Shown: positions 44,539 to 56,925 of the stretch, piece after piece | How positions within the stretch are numbered: the stretch's first letter is position 1 | How the letters are laid out: every line of letters starts with the position of its first letter | NCBI GenBank assembly: GCA_023313575.1 | Contig: JAJTTP010000004.1 | Span: 2,976,001-3,040,000 of the forward strand | Length of the DNA: 64,000 nucleotides | From: Eutypella sp. D-1 | Taxonomy: Eukaryota > Ascomycota > Sordariomycetes > Xylariales > Diatrypaceae | Reading direction: 5' to 3' | The notes under the pieces: model-generated | Told to the model about the DNA's origin: nothing | The model's database searches: none | The model's input: the letters and a program-made list of their open reading frames with translations, nothing else | Program-made: the position numbers and the translations under genes

Positions 44539-46268
44539 GTTTTTTGGGTCGGGGACGAGGACGAGGTCGAGGCCGAGGTCGAGGAGGAAGTCGGGGTTGG
44601 GGGCGGGAGGTGATTTACCTCGCCTCGAGGGTTTGCACCGTCGAAGGAGGGTCGAGGGAGACTCGAGGATCGTGGGAGGTTTGCCGCCGAGAAGGAGTGA
44701 AGCAGGGGAGCGAGCGAGAAAGGTGGGAGGAGATCCGCGGGTCAGCTCCGGCTCTGTCTCTGGCTCTGGCTTTGGCTCTGGTGCGCGCACAAGGCACCAC
44801 CCAGCTACCGATACATTCGTGGCGTAGAGTGTGGGTAGTATCGATATGGGGAGGTAGTATGTAAGTCGAGGCTATGGAGATTGAGGATGTGGATGGGGAT
44901 GGGGATGGGGATGGGGATTGGGAATGATGTTTGCAGCAAAGTCCCGTCGTACCAAACTGGCGGTGGAATCAGTGTGTAATAAGTTTAATGTGGGTTGGTA
45001 CGATATGTGGGTGGTACGTGGTGTACTAAGTAGTACCTAGCTCTAGGAATTTTAAGTGTTCCCCGGGCCAGTACCTATTGCCTAGGTAGATCTGCTCACG
45101 TCATTTCGAGTTTGCAGATAAGGCACTGGTACACAGAGCTGATAAGTAAGTGAAATATGGAAGCAGGTAGTACGTATCCAACATGAATGGGTAATAATTC
45201 CAGGTTTTGTATTGGAAGCGACTTTAGGTATGAGCTTCGAATGTTCTTTCCCTTCCAAGATTGTTTTTTTGGTAAGTACATACGAATGATTGGAGAATAG
45301 AAATATTGATAATCATTCCAGGTTGGGTTGGGACTTCCCCGGGCTTTGATAAAATAAAACCCCACCAAATCACTTTCCTGCCCCTGGAACTCTGGCTGGA
45401 ACTCCCGTGTCCCGCTCTTTCAGATGGTCATAGCGCCCCACTCCACGGCCTCCTAAACTGGAGAGCTCTACAGAGCTTAGAAGGTTGAAAAGTTACATCA
45501 TCCGTCATCCATCATCCGTCATCCATCATCCATACGTTCTAGAATCTGGACCACTCGCCCACGAATCTTTTAATATAAGTCAGTATATATTACCGGGATA
45601 CCATCTGCAGGGCTATTGCCTACCTACGTCGGATACCCCCTTTTGCTCCTTATCGTGCCGTCATGGATGGGTTTCCCAACATCCAACGTCAGATCTTGGA
45701 AACGAACATGTCTTTCTTTTCTTCACTTTACCTAAGTTCTATTATTAGTCCCCCACATGCAAAACCTGACTGCATACGACTGACCCCTTTCCAGTCCACA
45801 GGAACTCCCACGTTCCTGGAAAATACCACCTACCGAACGGTGGTAGCCTTGAGCCTTGTCGTCCCCCCGTCCGTCACCGCCAGAACCGATCAACCGGTGT
45901 CCCCAAGCACCACAATGTCTTAACTATTATGACATGTTTCTGTATCCCGTGAATCCTGCCCGCCCGTGAATACCACCCGAGGCCTTGGCCCCCAACGGCG
46001 ATTCCCCCTATCAAGATGCATAGCTAGTTTGCGTCGATGCTTACTCACTTACTCACGCAGCACAGGTACGATGAGAATGCAAAGCCTTGCTTATCACCAG
46101 TGCTCATCACCAGGCATTAGTTTTTTTTTTCTGAAGTATTTCTGACGTGCCTTGCATGGTGAGCAAACATCGTGTTCTAGCTAATAGGGTGATATTGGCT
46201 CAGCATGAGGCTCCTTGAGCCTACCTACTACCTACAATTCAGGTGGTAATGACTGTAGAGGCCAGAAG
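44539..46268. other. Intergenic; simple repeats only
   Basis: GATGGG repeats (about 44886-44925) and CATCCGT/CATCCAT repeats (about 45500-45535) are seen; no gene is supportable. The first 300 bp should hold the leader of the Spo7-like gene. Confidence 0.5.
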
Positions 46269-46276
46269 TATATAAA
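46269..46276 (+). promoter_or_regulatory. TATA box upstream of a small ORF
   Basis: TATATAAA lies about 100 bp before the uORF start and 155 bp before the ATG at 46424. A CT-rich tract and A-rich leader follow it, as is typical for a fungal transcription start. Confidence 0.45.
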
Positions 46277-46367
46277 CGACCATGAACCTCCTTCATTTCC
46301 GCTCTTACCTCACTCTCCCCATCCACCAAAAATTAGACACAACCATCAGCACTCCATAAATAAATAG

Positions 46368-46412
46368 ATGTCCTTTAAGCCTACAAGACTTTTCTCTACA
46401 TCACGAGCATAA
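46368..46412 (+). other. Possible upstream ORF of 14 codons
   Basis: ATG at 46368 encodes MSFKPTRLFSTSRA and stops at 46410-46412, twelve bases before the next ATG. The peptide resembles a mitochondrial presequence start, but no splice site links it to a longer frame, so it may be a regulatory uORF. Confidence 0.3.
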
Positions 46413-46423
46413 CATACATAACC

Positions 46424-46597
46424 ATGGACCCCATCTGCAAGGCCTTGTCGGGCGTCGTCGCCCCTTGCAAACCTCCTCCGAGGGGCACCAATCCGGCACC
46501 CACTAAGCCTCCGAACCAGCCCCGGTCATACCACATAAATTACCCCGATAGACTGCCTGGCGGCTTTCAGCCGGGCAAGAAGTCACGGTTATTTTAA
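46424..46597 (+). CDS. Possible small proline-rich protein of 57 residues
   Basis: ATG in the context AACCATGG opens a 57-codon frame to TAA at 46595-46597. The peptide has two Cys (residues 5 and 15), a PPPRGTNPAPTKPPNQP segment and a basic end (GKKSRLF). A TATA box, CT-rich tract and uORF precede it. Nothing identifies a function; it could also be non-coding. A sequence related to the uORF region (GACTTTTCTCTACAYCRCGA) recurs at about 46818. Confidence 0.35.
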   Translation: MDPICKALSGVVAPCKPPPRGTNPAPTKPPNQPRSYHINYPDRLPGGFQPGKKSRLF

Positions 46598-49504
46598 GTA
46601 CGGGTTGTTGCTTGCCGACCTCCAATACTTCTTTCCTCTCGATACACCCCACATCACTCACGTGATTCGTCAAGGCCCACGCCGTGACACGACATTATCC
46701 ATGGGAGACACAATATAAGAGAGAGTCTTCTACGGGCTCCGTTCCTTACTTAAGTAATCATTGGCGGGAGACGGCCCGGCATTGGTTTCAAGGCCCCATT
46801 TCCATGCATACCGGACTTTTCTCTACACCGCGACTGGGATACCCCACAAAAGGGGGCTGATACGGGCGATGCTCTCAATCCAACCAACGTTCGTTATGTA
46901 TTGTATTATCTATGCCCTCGTCCACTTCAAGATGGGGTGTATGCTGGCGTTTGTGGAGCGGCTTAGAATCTACGGTTCGAGATGATACCATCATAAGGGA
47001 AAGACATCAGATGTTCGCATGCATTCATCTTTGCGCAGCAATTTTGTACAGTAAATCTAATAATAAATGTGAGAAAAAAAATCTCTCGTTTTTCATCCAC
47101 AACGAAAAGTCAGGAAAAAGAGATGTCATTTGCATTGCTGGTTCCATATTGAAATAAGAGGATTCTTTTTTTGATGGCGATACCTAGGGTTATTTTGAAT
47201 TCACACAGAATACCAAGTTGCATAATAGTTTGGGGTGAGGCATCATGACGATGTGAAACTTTTACCTAACTACCGAACAACCAATAGCAAGAAAGTCCAA
47301 AACGACAAGATCCATTAACGAGTCTAACATCCTGCACACCCCCCCCCCCTTTTTTTTCCTACAAGAGGGGAGAGAGAGAGGAAATGTCACACGCATCGAT
47401 ATCGATCATATCAAGACCCCCAATCTCATACCCACGAGTTCTCAGCGGGAATACATACATACCATCGCATATGGCACCGTCCCGTTCCCCCTTCTCTCTC
47501 CCTGGCTTACTTACTCCTCGCGAGGCACGGCGGATCGTTCCGCAACATCTTGCATCAGATAGCTTAAACGTCGTGGAACCACACCCGTCCCACCCGCGCG
47601 CGCGCGGGGGGGGGGGGGGACAAATACGGGGGCTCTCTTGTCGGGGTTTCGTCTTGTTCTCTTTCGTGGTGCAGGGGGATCAATACTTAAATTGTTTTCC
47701 TTCATACCTCTATCTACCGATTGCCCGCCCCGATGATGCCAATTGATCTAGGCTAGGCAGGCAATGCTTGCTTAGGTTGGGAGATGGGACGAGATCCTAA
47801 GTCCGTAGTGATATACTGCCCCACGATCGGCCAATGGCGATTCTATCAAAAGTTACCCGAATCCAGATCCCATGGCTTCAACCCCTCTTCTACCTGCTCA
47901 TGCAAGTAAGTTATGTATGTACGGCGCGAAAAGTAAAGTACATCGACACGTCAAGTCCAACACAGCAGCAGCAGCAGCAGCACCAAGCATCCCGAACGTA
48001 ACCGCGTCTGCGGCTCACGGACAGCAAAAAGCATGCAATGCAATGTAACGCAGCAAGCAACTTACATACATACATACATATTCTAATGCCGGGGCGACGC
48101 GACTTCGCTCAGCTCGGCTGGGACAAGCCACCGTGACAATGGCTCTATCCAACGGAGGCAATTCGATCGAACCCCCCTACCCCCCTCATTTTCCGTCGCA
48201 CAGACTTATGCTACGCGGGGGCGGGGGGGGGGACTATTGAAGATCCCTAGAGCAAAGTCTGGAACGAACAAGGGGCTGGTTGTTATGCTATGCTATATAC
48301 ACGACCTACATAGGTAGCAAAAGCAAGCAACCTACCAAGCGGCCGTCCGACGTACGCAGGTAGGTGTGTACGGTGGTAGCGGCAAGTGCATATAGGAAAA
48401 AGAAAAAAAAAAGGACGACCATTCATCGGCGCCGCTGGCCGCCCTCCGGCCTCACTAGTCGCATGTCCGGGTGCAAGACATGCATTACTTGCGTCCGTCC
48501 GGGTACCAAGGAAAGACAGGCAGACAAAAGATCTTCTTTCCCCATGTCTCACTCGCTCCACCTAGAACGAGGGATCACCCATGGCGAGAAGCTTTTTGCC
48601 TCCGACGAACGGAAGCAACAATAGTAGAGTTAGCTGAAGCACCACCGCAGCAGAGGTGATGTCACCACGGACCTGGTGGCTAGACGGCGAAGCCTATGAT
48701 GCTGTGTCGTGCATACTTAGCTAGATAGCACCCGCACGCACGTACTCGAGGGAGGGCAGATAGTCCCCGCGGGTAGAACGTGTTGCGTGTGTATGTGTGC
48801 GTGTGTATGTGTGCGTGTGCGTGTATGTGTCCGGGATATACAATGCCGCATCCCAGGGCTCCTCCAGAAACCCAACATCCCGCGCGGTGGTATGAGCCCC
48901 GCTCTCCCCCCTCTCTCGCGGGGATGCTATTCGCCGTGCGTGCGGAGGACACAGAGATGATATCACGGCGCGGACCTCGCATGGCATGGCGCGGAGCCAC
49001 CGCCTTCGCCTCGCATAGCATAGCAATCGCGCATCGTGCTTCTTTTTTTTCTTTCGGGGTGCGTTTGCGTGTTGGACGCCACTGCCGGTGGCCACGCAGC
49101 GTTTATTTCTTCTTCTTCGATTGGAGAGATTTTATGTGGTATTGCGCTATGCAGGTCGCCTCTTACGTCGGCGATGAGACCTGCGGCCGTGGTAGTGAGG
49201 GGAAAGGGGAGGATATCCTAGATCGGGAGAGGAGAGGAGAGGGGCATAGGATGGGGGAGGCGGTATTGTTCTTGTGGTGGTATATTTAAGCTGGCCGTGA
49301 CCTCGTTGAGCTGCTTCCACTTCATTACGAACAGGTCTGTCCACGATCAAGATAATCCTCCTTCTCACCTCATCATTAGCTACTTATCTAACCTACTTGC
49401 GGTGGCAATTTGATTGAAAGAGTCCTGAAGAGAGCCTAGACGACAGATCCATATATATCCTCGTGCTTCGCTCAGAACAAGCTCGTTATCGAGACAGAGC
49501 CAAG
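46598..49504. other. Intergenic with simple repeats; no gene seen
   Basis: Holds CAG repeats (about 47962-47983), CATA repeats (about 48065-48080), a GC/G homopolymer run (about 47597-47621), a TGTG/CGTG tract (48782-48832) and CT/GA tracts. The last 200 bp form the promoter and leader of the decarboxylase gene. Short frames on both strands overlap without support. Confidence 0.5.
48782..48832. repeat. TG-rich microsatellite
   Basis: Alternating GTGTGT, GTATGT and GTGCGT units run over about 50 bp. Confidence 0.8.
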
Positions 49505-52500
49505 ATGCCGCCGTATAAGAAGTACGGGTCCGCGAGGGACACGGCGGTGCCCGAGGACGTCTCACACCAGCAGATCAGCTCGTATTTCATCGGCCCGCAG
49601 GCCGAGAACCTGTCGTACTTCGAGAACAACATCCGCACGATCCTCAAGGAGCTCGGCATAGCCCGGACCAACTACTTCGGGGACGATGGCGTGAGCTTTC
49701 TCTGCCTTGTTTCTTTAGTCCAACTCGTCACTGTGTCACTTTTCATTTCATGTTCACTAGGGAGGAGTCTACATTGGGTAATAGCTTGCTAACGAAAGAG
49801 GGGTCCGCAGCAATTCATCACCGCCGACGTCCAGAACACGGAGGCGTTCCAGAAGTCGATGGAGACGCTCAATCGTGTGGTTCAGAAAGCATCGAACCTC
49901 ATGGGGAGGACCTCGATCCCCTTCTGGTCGCCGCGATATGAAGCCCACATGTGTACGGACTTGAGCATGTCGTCCGTGCTGGGCTACTTCATGACGATGC
50001 TGTACAACCCCAACAACGTCGCCCTCGAGGCGAGCCCCATATCGACCGTCGCGGAGATCGAGGTCGGCGAGCAGCTCTGCGACCTGTTCGGGTATAATGT
50101 TGATGAAGACGACACTGACGACCCCACGGCTTGGGGCCAGTAAGTACACACATCCTCTTGCGTTTCACTTCCTGTCAGATTGCAAGTGTTAGTCAGGAAA
50201 TTGTGCTAACGGAGGTTTCGCCTAGTGTAACCTGCGATGGAACGGTTGCGAACCTGGAGTCTATGTGGTAAGTCATCTACAGATACTATCCCAAAATCAG
50301 CATTACAAACTAACGCGTATTGTCTAGGGTTGGTAAGTAGCTCTTTTGGCCCGGTAGGAAATCCACGTGACGTGGCTCACAAGGTGCCAGCTCGAAACCT
50401 GAAGTTCTACCCCCTATCGCTCCGCCAGGCCATGGAGAAAGGGAACCCGCTGGACTTCGCAGCATCGAGATTCTACATCGAGAACTGCCAGGGCGAACAG
50501 AAGCTGTTTTCGGCACTGACAACGTGGGAGCTCCTCAACCTGAAGTCCAACGTGATCCTCGACATCCCCGACAGGCTGTACGAGGAGCTCGGCATCTCCA
50601 ACGACTTCCTGTCGGGCGTGATGAACAAGTTCACCATTCAGTCGACTGGCAAGGATGCCCTCGAGAAGGTCTACGAACTCGACCAACCCTGCCAGTATAT
50701 GCTGGCCACAAGCCGACATTACTCCTGGCCCAAGAGCGGCGGTGAGTTCCGTGGTGTATGTACATCTCGTTTCAATTGGCATCTATTGACGTAGGAACAT
50801 TTCAAAAGCCATCGCGGGCATAGGTTCCGACAACGTAGTAGGTGTGCCCGTCGATAACGCCGCGCGCGTGGATATCAAGGCACTGGAGGAAATGCTCGAG
50901 ACGAACCTACAAGAGGGGCGTCCCGTTTATGCGGTGGTGGCCATCATCGGATCTACCGAGGGTACGCATTCCTCCCCACCAATCCCACAGGATGAGGATT
51001 CCACTAACAAGGGTGATCACCGATAGAGGGCGCGGTCGACTCGCTCAGCTCGATCCTGGCGCTGCGGAAGAAATTCCAGACAAGGGGCATGTCGTTCCTG
51101 GTCCACGCCGACGCGGCCTGGGGTGGCTACTTCTGCACCATGCTCCCCAAGGACTACCGCCCCGGCGACGTCGTGAACCTCCCCACCGAAATGGGCGCCG
51201 GGAGCGGCTTCGTGCCCGATGCGTGTCTGCGGGCCGAGACCCAGTACGACCTCTACGCGCTCCGCTACGCCGACTCGATCACCGTCGACCCTCACAAGGC
51301 CGGCTACATCCCCTACCCGGCCGGCGGCCTCTGTTATCGGGATGGACGTATGCGCTTCCTGGTGACGTGGACGAGTCCCTACCTATCTCGAGGATCCGTG
51401 ACAAGTATCGGGATATATGGCGTTGAGGGCAGGTAAGTAAACGTTATGCTCTCGCTGCATTTGTTTTAGTTAGACACCGTACTAAAGTTATACAGCAAGC
51501 CTGGAGCTTCTGCGATGTCGACGTGGCTCTCCAACAAGACCATAGGGTTGGACCAAGGGGGATATGGCGCGCTGCTAGGAGAGGTTACATGGACTTGCAC
51601 CCGGGTAAGATTCTTCTCGCTAAGTCCTGAAAAGGGCTTCGTACGTTGACATGCATGTGATATATAGCTATCGGCAGAATGGGCAGCTCTCACCGACACA
51701 ACGAGCCCGTTCATCTGCGTGCCTTTCAACGAGCTCCCCTCGGAACTCGTGCCGGACTCGACGCCAGCGATGGTGGAGGCGGAAAAGTTGCGCATCCGGC
51801 GGGAGATCGTGGAGAAGACGAACGCGGAGATCATCGCGGAGGACCAGAAGCGGCCGGACGACCAGAAGGCGATGAAGTTGATGCGGGACCTAGGGTCGGA
51901 CCTTAACATCAACGCGTTTGCGCTCAACTTCCGGTACTCCGACGGCACGGTCAACACCGACGTCGAGGAGGCCAACTACCTGATGCAGCGCGTCGTCCAG
52001 GCCTTCAGCGTCGACAGCCCCTCCGACGACCCCACCAAGATCCCGCTCTACCTGACCTCGACCGAGTTCTCTGATGAGCTCTACGGCTCCTGCAAGGCCC
52101 ACTTCATGGAGCGCCTCCAGCTCGACCCCAGCGCCCAGGACCTCATGGTGCTCCGCAACGTCGTCATGTCGCCATTCCCGACGGAGCGGTCCTTTATCAG
52201 GGAGCTCGCGCAGATCTTTTACGACAGGGTCGAGGCCGAAACGGCGGTAAGTTACATATTCATTTCATGTCAATTTCTTTTTACAGGAAAGAAAATGGAA
52301 AAAAGAAAAAAAAGAAAACTCGAGACGGCCGGCTAATCTGTACGCGGCCTGTAATCAGATTGTTCTTAAACGCAACGAAGTCACCGAGGACTTCCACAGC
52401 TTCCTGATGCAGGGGGTCGAGAAGATCTACCTGATCCACATGCCCATGTTCCACATGGCGAATCATCGGCAGCAGCTCATCCTGCAGGTAGACATGGACG

Positions 52501-53701
52501 AGGAGGCCCGGTCTTCGTACCGCGACCTGAAGCGGTGCAACCCGACGGAGCCGATGCTCCTCGTCACGCAGGAAAAGACCTTCCTGCGGGAGATCGTCGA
52601 GTCCGACCAGGAGGGCGAGTTCATAGCGCAGATCATGACTAAGGAATCGTGAGTCCCCTTTACCCCTTATTTTTATTTCTTTCGTAGGCATTGGCTGACA
52701 AATTGCAGCGGTATCATCCTCAAGGACATACACGTGACGGTGAAGAAGATCGTCGTCAGCCGGCCCCTGAACTCCAAATGGCGCCTGAAGGATTATCCGG
52801 CGAACTTCATGCCATTCTACCTCTACGGATCCGGTAAGTGAAAGCGTCGCCCCTACATTGGTCCCTTTTCACCTCCTCTCTACTTCTACAGGGGGTTAGT
52901 TAGACTAATGGAATGGTATTCTGCCAAAAAAAAGCCAACGAGATCAACATCGACCACGTGATCACGCGGGCGCCGAACACGCAGCTCTCGGCAGCGGGAT
53001 GTAAGCTGGAGGTCGAGGGCCTGGACGAGTCGACGTGGGAGGGGGGCAAGGACCTCGTGCTCACGATCGACGACACCTACGAGGCGCCGATGCAGCCGTT
53101 CCCGGCGAACAGCGTGATCGGCACGCGCCACGGCGCCGTCGTCGCAGTCGCGCACGGGGGCCCGGTCGCCGGCGGCGACTTCGCGCAACAACAGCATCAG
53201 CTGCTGGCTTCGCAGTCGGGCGCCGACGGGCGGGGGATAGGCGTGAACTTTGGCGTGCATCTGGGCGGCGCCAACCTGGGCGCGAATCTGGGCTTTGGCG
53301 GTAGTAGTAGTAAGGGAGGAGGAGGGGACAACAACAACAACAAGGATTCTTCCTCCCACCCCAACCAACCGGACGGGGAATCGCACAACGGCGCGCCCCG
53401 CAACGGGATCCACGGCGGCATGAAGGGGGGCAGTCGGGGAGCCGGGCCGTGTGGGAGCACGTTCTTCTTCCGTCCAGGCGCACAGTTCCAGGTCAGAGTG
53501 TGGGAGGACGAACATCGCACAGACGAGAGCACGGAGTCGGCGGCGCCGGATAAGGGGCCCTTGATCGGGAGCGGGACGCTCACGCTGGGACCCGACGTCT
53601 ATGTCGATAGCGAGGCCGTCAACTTCGACCCGTACCGCAAGCCCGAGAGGATGGCGGAGTGGCGGTACGAGTTCGACCAGATCGGGAAGGAATTCGACTA
53701 A
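49505..53701 (+). CDS. Large PLP-dependent group II decarboxylase-like protein
   Basis: Twelve exons, joined by splice signals and phase: 49505-49690, 49811-50139, 50226-50267, 50328-50332, 50391-50741, 50809-50961, 51027-51432, 51496-51604, 51668-52246, 52359-52648, 52709-52833, 52935-53701. They total 1113 residues. The PLP fold is clear: PFWSPRYEAHMCTDLSM, GTVANLESMW, FLVHADAAWGGYF (cofactor Asp near 384) and SITVDPHKAGY (Schiff-base Lys near 446), then YPAGGLCYRDGRM. The family includes aromatic amino acid/tyrosine decarboxylases; the substrate is not deducible. A second half (about residues 640-1113) holds no PLP motif and ends in a Gly/Asn/Ser-rich insert and a short C-terminal region. 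The 5-nt fourth exon is unusual; two 3' splice sites (AAAAG at 50808 and at 52934) are weak. Confidence 0.85.
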
Positions 53702-55150
53702 TGAAAAATTCTTCCGGTGTTTTGTGTTCGCGGGTAGGTGGGGAGAAACCCGGGGGTGGGGGGTTTCATTCTTTGTCACTTGACCATTGGGTTAATTCGT
53801 GTCTGGGCAGAACGTAATGAATTGTCACGTAACAGAAAATTGGTCGAAGTTTGAATTCTAGCAAAACGCATGTTTGGGGAAAAGTGTATCTCTCGTTTAC
53901 TTTATGATAAAAATTGTCTTAAGTTTTTCTAATGCACAGAAGCCCATACGATGATGAATCATGGCGGCCCTTCCAAGTCCACAGTCCCGGGTCCGATAGG
54001 CCGGAACGGAGACCCGGGTTGCCGGGGTACCGAAGATTCAGCATCGGCTCGGGGCGGGCCGTGTACGACTGAATGGGAGGGACAAGTACACAGTTAAAAT
54101 GGAGCCAACGATTCCAGCAACTTGGAGGCCTTCAACATTGAAGACAAGTTTATCCAACCGTGGATGCGTCGCGTCGTCTGGAATTAGGGTGGTCTTGAAT
54201 TAGTGTGTTGAAAATTAAAAAGTACCAACAGAAATCCAACTACCAGTCAATTCACTCTGCCCATCAACATACAAATTACCGGATACGGTTATCTACCAAG
54301 GGGCTTCGGATTTAACACCACCACCCGTAAAATCCGGTAGCAGCTTGGAATGTGCATCGGCAGAACTAACTTCTTAAGGTATAAACCACTTACTACTCAT
54401 CATAGGCACAGCCACTCATCTTTGTTCGTACGTGTCATTGTGTCAGCCTTCAAGGTTGGTAGCACTTACTGAGTCTAACAGTTCAACATCGGTCAAGACC
54501 GGAACGGAAGGCAACAAATGCCGACAAAGAATTCGAAGGTTTCCACCTCCAGTAAAAACAGACAGCAGACAGTTGATTGATTGATGTCTTGGCATAGGGC
54601 CCCGCAAAGGGACTCACAGGCACGGGCTACTCAGCTACTTTAATACGTACCTAAAGTAGTATAATGAGTGTCTAGGTGGAGATGCCAGACAATTGTTGAA
54701 ATCAACGATTTGACAACTTCTTCGGCCAATCCGAACTTCCCAATTCACATAGTCAACTATCGCATTCACTCCCTGCTGCATACCACGTCTATTGTCGTTG
54801 CCTGGATCAATTAGGTTCCTGCCCGTGTCTATTATTATATACCATTTGAGCCTCTATACTAGAATAATACATAGTAAGAGGAAACTAGCCAGGTTGGCTC
54901 GGAGTTAACGGAAATCTGTAGCCATCAACAGTCCGTCTGTATCGTTTAATCGTGGTCGTCATTCATTCGAGACAATTCCCGGTTCCTCCTTTCGTAATCC
55001 AGTCTAACTACCTAGTGGCCACCTAGGCAACTCCTTTTTTTGTTGTTTGTTTCTCGGTGTTATGTCAGCCACGCATTATAGATAAAAAGACGTGTTGTGA
55101 TCCCTCCCCCCTCGCCACCCTCTTGACCTCCCCCCCTTTTTCGCTTCGGT
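53702..55150. other. Intergenic; no gene seen
   Basis: Normal-composition DNA between two genes on the same strand. No frame, RNA or repeat pair is supportable. Confidence 0.5.
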
Positions 55151-56925
55151 ATGCTCAAGAATCCGTCTACTTCCGCCATTTTACAGTCGAGGAAACTCGT
55201 CAACACCGTTGCTCGAATACACATTGAACAGAACTCGACCCTGGCCAGCTCCAACACTAACATGTCCGCCGAGGTTGCCGCCGCCCCGTCCCCCGCCTCC
55301 TCTCCTAGAAGTCCACGGCCGGGACGGACCTCTTCCCACCAAGACCAGGCTAGTAGCGACAGAAAGACGAACAGTAGAGCGGGGAATATGAGCTACTTCC
55401 CTCTCGGCTACAAAGACGCCATATGCCAATGGGTATGGATTGACCCTCCACACGACTACGGAAAATATAATAATCTACGTAAAGAAGCCTCATACTTACG
55501 GGTTGCTAGTGGTCAAATATTACTCCTACAGTCGCCGAACGCAATGTCATATCATGTATACCGCATTTGAGAGAGGCCCTCGAGGCTTCCAGCGATCCAG
55601 TCGGTAACGTACCGTCCGCCGACCACCCGGGCACGACCCAAACCGACTCTCAAACCGACCCCTACGGCCCGCGAGTATGGAAGTCGACAATGGTGCCGCT
55701 ATCCGGCAAGAACAGGGCGTTGAACGAATTCTCGGTGACGCGGGTCGGGGAGCAGGTAGACGACACGCTGGTGATGCTGCACGGGTACGGCGCCGGTCTC
55801 GGCTTCTACTACAAGAACTTCGAGAGCATAAGCCGGTCCAAGGGGTGGAAGCTGTACGCGCTCGACATGCTGGGCATGGGCAACTCGTCGCGGCCGCCGT
55901 TCAAGATCCACGCCAAGGACGCGGCCGGCAAAATCACCGAGGCCGAGGACTGGTTCGTCGACGCGCTCGAGGAGTGGCGGAAGATCCGCAAGCTCGAGAG
56001 GTTCACGCTGCTCGGCCACTCCCTGGGCGGCTACCTGGCCGTCTCCTACGCCCTCAAGTACCCCGGCCACCTAAACAAGCTTATCCTCGCCTCGCCGGTC
56101 GGTGTGCCCGAGGACCCCTACGCCGTCAATGCCGACATGCCCGAGCCGATGGAGTCGACGTTTCAGGAGGAATTCACCGTAGACCAAGAAGCGACGACTA
56201 CTGCCCACAACAACAACCTGCGCAACGCGAGGCAGGCTCGGTCTATCAATAGCAACAATACCCAGGAAGCGAACGCTCCCCGAAAACGTCCCTACCCGGG
56301 CTGGCTGGTATGGCTATGGGACGCCAACGTGTCGCCGTTCAGCATCGTGCGGCTGTCGGGCCCGCTAGGCCCGCGCTTCGTGTCGGGCTGGACGTCGCGA
56401 CGCTTCGACCACCTTCCGGCGGACGAGAAGCAGACCCTGCACGACTACGCGTACTCGCTGTTCCGGCAGCGCGGCAGCGGCGAGTACGTGCTTCCGTACC
56501 TGCTGGCGCCGGGGGCGCACGCGCGACGACCCATCATCAACCGGGTGCACGAGCTAGGGCGGCAAGTCATCAAGCCCTCGGATTCAACCACGACTACAGC
56601 GGCATCCGCATCCCCGACACCACCGGCCCGCGAGACCGGCTACCCCGTAGTCTTCATGTACGGCGAGAACGACTGGATGGACGTAGCAGGGGGCCTAGCA
56701 GCGGAAGAGCGGCTACGGCAAGCACGGGAACGCGCGCTCGCCCGCGCAACGGAGGAAGAGCGACGTCGCGAGAACGGCGCCGCGCGCGTCATTGTCGTCC
56801 CGGCCGCCGGCCACCACCTGTACCTCGATAACCCCGACGAGTTCAACCGCCACATGCGCGACGAGCTCGACGAGACGCGCCGCCATACTGCGCTTGAGAA
56901 GGCGAGGGCGCTCCGGGATTCTTGA
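55151..56925 (+). CDS. Alpha/beta hydrolase of the CGI-58/ABHD5 (Cld1-like) group
   Basis: Exon 1 (55151-55478) and exon 2 (55532-56925) join in phase to 573 residues via a 53-nt intron. An ATG at 55261 (MSAEVAAAP) is an alternative start. Exon 1 contains MSYFPLGYKDAICQW; exon 2 opens AERNVISCIPHL, as in the family. LVMLHGYGAG is the oxyanion loop, GHSLGGYLA (Ser near 273) the nucleophile elbow, and GHHLYLD near the C-terminus the HxxxxD motif of CGI-58-type acyltransferases. By family knowledge these act on phospholipids, including cardiolipin deacylation in yeast mitochondria (Cld1). The exon 1/2 junction is uncertain: the site chosen (C|GTAAAG) keeps phase but adds about 11 residues not usual for the family. 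Confidence 0.82.

Noticed and set aside
43535..44613. Several Arg/Ala/Gly-rich open frames over the Spo7-like gene
   Set aside because: They are frame-shifted or antisense shadows of a GC-rich, low-complexity coding region.
49691..49810. A 17-nt extra exon within the first intron of the decarboxylase gene (GGAGGAGTCTACATTGG)
   Set aside because: It would leave a 33-nt second intron and inserts residues not expected before QFITADV; a single 120-nt intron fits better.
52913..52934. Start of a separate gene at an ATG-like codon near 52913
   Set aside because: The frame from here continues the decarboxylase protein through an intron with matching phase, so it is its last exon.
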